Shown here piece by piece: positions 14,101 through 16,255 of a stretch of DNA of 16,255 nt (positions within the stretch are counted from its first letter, which is position 1; the number at the start of each line of letters is the position of its first letter). The stretch lies in the NCBI GenBank assembly GCA_945866285.1, contig CAMBHC010000017.1, positions 1 to 16,255 on the forward strand, written 5' to 3'. The stretch is from Candidatus Sulfopaludibacter sp. SbA3 (GTDB lineage Bacteria > Acidobacteriota > Vicinamibacteria > Vicinamibacterales > UBA2999). The notes beneath the pieces were generated by a model, which saw only the letters and a list, made by a program, of their open reading frames with translations, was not told the DNA's origin and did no database searches. The translations under genes were made by a program, and so were the position numbers.

Positions 14101-14207
14101 TTCCGCTCTCCCTCCGCCGGTCTGAACCGGATCAGGTTCCAGGGTTTTTCTCAATCTCGCCGAAGCCGACGCATGATCGCGTCGGCGAAGGCGGATACCC
14201 CTGGCGG
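14101..14207 (-). promoter_or_regulatory. TPP riboswitch (THI element) controlling thiC
   Basis: Read on the minus strand, the leader carries the THI-box landmarks in order: P1 CCGC (14207-14204), CAGGGGTATCC, an extended P3 hairpin (14193-14158), TTGAGA (14154-14149, consensus CTGAGA), ACCC, AACCTGATC (14138-14130), the CCGG/CCGG P5 stem and GGCGGAGGGA (14118-14109). P1 closes with GCGG (14106-14103). The thiC Shine-Dalgarno GGAGGGA is part of the conserved 3' aptamer core, so thiamine pyrophosphate binding should hide it and block translation directly, with no separate expression platform visible. Confidence 0.93.
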
Positions 14208-14214
14208 TTTTACA

Positions 14215-14223
14215 AACGTATCA
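14215..14223 (-). promoter_or_regulatory. Putative extended -10 promoter for thiC
   Basis: On the minus strand TGATACGTT (14223-14215) fits a weak extended -10 (TG-N-TACGTT). Transcription about seven bases later would begin at the first base of riboswitch stem P1. No -35 match is seen. Plausible but weak. Confidence 0.35.
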
Positions 14224-14291
14224 CGCGGCAGCCGTGGCGGTACTACTTCACCGGCCGGGCGGCAGGGCTCTTGAGCCACAATGTGGTCACC

Positions 14292-16004
14292 GTGTCCGGC
14301 CTCCGCCGCATCGCCACCCTTCTGCTCCTTTCGGTACTTGCCATGACGTCCGATCCCACCGCACAGACCCGCACGATCTACTGGGGCGACGAGGTGCCCG
14401 CCGGCTGGACCGGCAAGTGGCCCGCCGACCTGCTCACCGTACCCGAGCGCACGCGCTGGACACGCACCATGTCCACGCTGCAGCTCCACGAGTGGATCGC
14501 GGCCCTCAAGCTCAAGACCGAGTTCCTGCACGTCGAGACGATGTTCCTGAGCCCGCTGCGCAAGGCCGCGCCGGTCATGATCTTCGCCAACCCGCGGGTG
14601 ACGACACCGGCGCAGGCGAAGGCCTCCGGCAAGCCGGTGGTCTTCCTGCTCGGCAACATTCACCCGCCGGAACCCGAAGCGGCCGAGGCGATGGTGCTGC
14701 TGGCGCGTGACCTCGGCGCCGGCTCGCGCCAGGCGCTGCTCGACAAGGTGATCGTGATGATCGCGCCGGTCTACAACGTCGATGGCACCGACACCTTCGT
14801 CACCCAGGACGGCGGCTACGGCAGCGAGACGCCGCACATCCAGGGCGTGCGCGAGAACTCGCAGGGCCTCGACCTGAACCGCGAGGGCGTTAAACTCACC
14901 TCGATCGAATCGCAGGGCCTCATCCGCACGCTGAACGCCTGGGATCCGCTGCTCTTTCTCGACGGCCACCTGATGAGCCGCGTCAACCACGGCTACGCCA
15001 ACACCTATGGCACCGCCACCATCCCGGCTGCGGCGCCAGGACCGCCCGCCTACATCACCGACACGCTCTTCCCGGCCGTGCGTGAGGCTGTGCGCACCGG
15101 CTTCGGCCTCGAGGTCTTCACGCACGCCCTCGCCACACCCGATACCTGGCCACCGAAGGTGTGGAGCCACGACCGCGCGGCGTGGACGGTGGAGGCCAAG
15201 ATGCTCGTCAACGCGTACGGACTCCGCAACCGCTTCGCCATCATCACCGAAACGCCCGGCCAGCCCACGTTCGAGCGGCGCATCTACGCGCAGTACGCCT
15301 ACATGGCCGCACTGCTCGACTACGTGAAGGCGCACGGCACGGAGATGCAGGCCGTGGCCAAGAAGGCCGACGACGACACCGTGGCCGCCGTGCTCGCCGG
15401 CGCCGAGCAGGGCACGCTCACCAACTTCCTCGACGGCGAGTATCACTCGGCCGGCACCATCGACCTGCTGGCTTACCGCACCAACGAGCCGATGTACCAG
15501 CCCGGCACGAGCATGCTCGGCACGAAACCGGGCACCGCGTCCGGCCCGCCAGAACTGGTGCGCGGCGTCGACGACCTGACGAAGCCGGTGGGCACGCGCA
15601 CCGCCACGGTGCCCCGGGCCTACGTGCTGCCGCCGATGTTGAGCGCGGTGGCGGCGAAGCTCCGCCTGCAGAACATCCAGGTCACGACCCTCACTGCGCC
15701 GACAAGGGTGCTGGGCGAACAATTCACGATCGACCGGATCTACCCGGTGCGCCGCGCCGGCTACGACATGACGACCCTCGACGGATCGTTCTCACCGGTG
15801 CTGATGCAGGAGTTCCCGGCTGGGTCGTTCGTGGTGGACATGGCGCAGCCGATGGCCAACGCCGCGTTCTACTTCCTCGAGCCGCAGGCGCGCGACGGCT
15901 TCGTCGGCTGGGGCCTGCTGGACGACGCGCTCAAGACGCTCGGCGCCGCCGAACGGCCGGTGGTCTATCCGGTGTTCAAGGCGCGACGGTTGCCCGGCTC
16001 GTAG
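14292..16004 (+). CDS. Secreted M14-family zinc carboxypeptidase-like protein
   Basis: The protein (570 residues from GTG 14292) has a signal peptide SGLRRIATLLLLSVLAMTSDPTAQT, then the M14 zinc site. This is GNIHPPEPEA (His124 and Glu127, the HxxE pair), the substrate-side DLNREGVKL, and LFLDGHLMS with His226 as third ligand. The likely catalytic Glu is in IITETPGQPTFERR (Glu320). The C-terminal third (about 370-570) is an extra beta-rich domain of unknown role. It should cleave C-terminal residues from peptides in the periplasm or outside the cell. GTG 14292 is preferred because it gives the most typical signal peptide and has a weak CACAAT box nine bases upstream; TTG 14271 and GTG 14283 are in-frame alternatives. 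It is divergent from thiC. Confidence 0.87.
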   Translation: MSGLRRIATLLLLSVLAMTSDPTAQTRTIYWGDEVPAGWTGKWPADLLTVPERTRWTRTMSTLQLHEWIAALKLKTEFLHVETMFLSPLRKAAPVMIFANPRVTTPAQAKASGKPVVFLLGNIHPPEPEAAEAMVLLARDLGAGSRQALLDKVIVMIAPVYNVDGTDTFVTQDGGYGSETPHIQGVRENSQGLDLNREGVKLTSIESQGLIRTLNAWDPLLFLDGHLMSRVNHGYANTYGTATIPAAAPGPPAYITDTLFPAVREAVRTGFGLEVFTHALATPDTWPPKVWSHDRAAWTVEAKMLVNAYGLRNRFAIITETPGQPTFERRIYAQYAYMAALLDYVKAHGTEMQAVAKKADDDTVAAVLAGAEQGTLTNFLDGEYHSAGTIDLLAYRTNEPMYQPGTSMLGTKPGTASGPPELVRGVDDLTKPVGTRTATVPRAYVLPPMLSAVAAKLRLQNIQVTTLTAPTRVLGEQFTIDRIYPVRRAGYDMTTLDGSFSPVLMQEFPAGSFVVDMAQPMANAAFYFLEPQARDGFVGWGLLDDALKTLGAAERPVVYPVFKARRLPGS

Positions 16005-16022
16005 CTCGCCCGGCCGTGCCGA

Positions 16023-16078
16023 GCCGCATAAGCGGTAGGTTGCAGACCTGGGCTTCGCGTGGGCCGATCTGATGCGGC
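16023..16078. repeat. Inverted repeat in intergenic DNA
   Basis: GCCGCAT (16023-16029) is repeated inverted as ATGCGGC (16072-16078), with a smaller AGGT/ACCT hairpin between them. It lies in the 93-base gap between the convergent M14 and monooxygenase-like genes. It may be a weak terminator structure or the remains of a dispersed repeat. There is no T run. Confidence 0.3.
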
Positions 16079-16097
16079 GCGCGCGGCAAGCCGATCG

Positions 16098-16255
16098 TTA
16101 AGTAGCCTTCGGAAACGTGTGGACACGGTCGACCGTGCAGACTTTGATGTCGTACTCCGAATAGAACGACGCGCGGCCCTGCTGCTTGGCCTCGACATGC
16201 TCGGTATGAATCGACCATGCGCGCAGATGTTCCTCCGTGTCGAACTCGGCGATCG
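16098..16255 (-). CDS. Antibiotic-biosynthesis-monooxygenase-like small protein, C-terminal part (cut by window edge)
   Basis: The last 51 codons of a minus-strand gene run from the window edge to a TAA at 16100-16098. The visible peptide includes IAEFDTEEHLRAWSIHTEHV, then QQGRASFYSEYDIKVCTVDR and a Phe-containing tail. The spacing of Trp, the His pair, GR..FY and the final strand fit the ABM family of dimeric ferredoxin-like proteins, which includes heme-degrading and quinol monooxygenases; many members have no known substrate. The start and about half of the protein lie beyond the window. It converges with the M14 peptidase gene. Confidence 0.7.
   Translation of the reverse strand, partial: IAEFDTEEHLRAWSIHTEHVEAKQQGRASFYSEYDIKVCTVDRVHTFPKAT

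Noticed and set aside
14101..14154. N-terminal extension of ThiC from TTG 14154
   Set aside because: The extra 18 codons are the TPP aptamer itself, and the proper ribosome binding site points to GTG 14100.
14151..15722. A 523-codon open frame on the minus strand opposite the M14 peptidase gene
   Set aside because: It is the antisense of a well-supported gene with zinc-site motifs. Its peptide is Arg/Gly/His-rich with no recognisable domain, as expected from third-position GC bias.

Overview
This 16.3 kb window is GC-rich chromosomal DNA from a Gram-negative (diderm) bacterium. LptD, a rml-type sugar pathway, a lipoprotein and several secreted proteins all point to an LPS-bearing outer membrane. 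The overall style (GC-rich, many GTG starts, Pro/Ala-rich secreted proteins, tiny Lys/Ala proteins) would fit Acidobacteriota, perhaps class Vicinamibacteria. That placement is an inference and was not tested. There is no phage, insertion sequence, CRISPR array, tRNA or rRNA that I can see.

Layout. (1) 1-371: two tiny tandem genes for Lys/Ala-rich peptides (15 and 19 aa), each followed by a hairpin terminator, with a strong extra hairpin between them. (2) 372-3556, minus strand: a translationally coupled pair, an enolase-superfamily enzyme (o-succinylbenzoate synthase / N-succinylamino-acid racemase type) followed by a HEAT-repeat lipoprotein fused to a cyclophilin. (3) 3582-10673, plus strand: six tightly packed genes, deoxynucleoside kinase, accD, folC, lptD, rmlB (rfbB) and a second SDR-family sugar nucleotide reductase. 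They supply precursors for DNA, fatty acids and folate, and build the outer-membrane LPS and its deoxysugars. (4) 10677-11813, minus: an M20 metallopeptidase. (5) 11831-12448, plus: an unrecognised secreted Pro/Ala-rich protein whose signal peptide is encoded by a degenerate octamer tandem repeat. (6) 12478-14207, minus: thiC under a TPP riboswitch. (7) 14292-16004, plus: a secreted M14-type zinc carboxypeptidase. (8) 16098-16255, minus: the C-terminal end of a small antibiotic-biosynthesis-monooxygenase-like protein, cut by the window edge.

The most interesting regulatory signal is how genes start. Several genes lack a Shine-Dalgarno sequence but carry a -10-like hexamer only 6-11 bases before a start codon, usually GTG. 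At 11814-11830 one A/T-rich box is placed symmetrically 6 bases from two divergent GTG starts, and a near copy of this arrangement lies at 3557-3581. This suggests bidirectional promoters producing leaderless or nearly leaderless mRNAs. The clear Shine-Dalgarno sites belong to thiC (placed so that the riboswitch can control it) and the two mini-genes. Other points worth checking are the Lys/Ala mini-protein pair, the octamer repeat across a signal peptide, and the coupling of rmlB to an RMD-like reductase.
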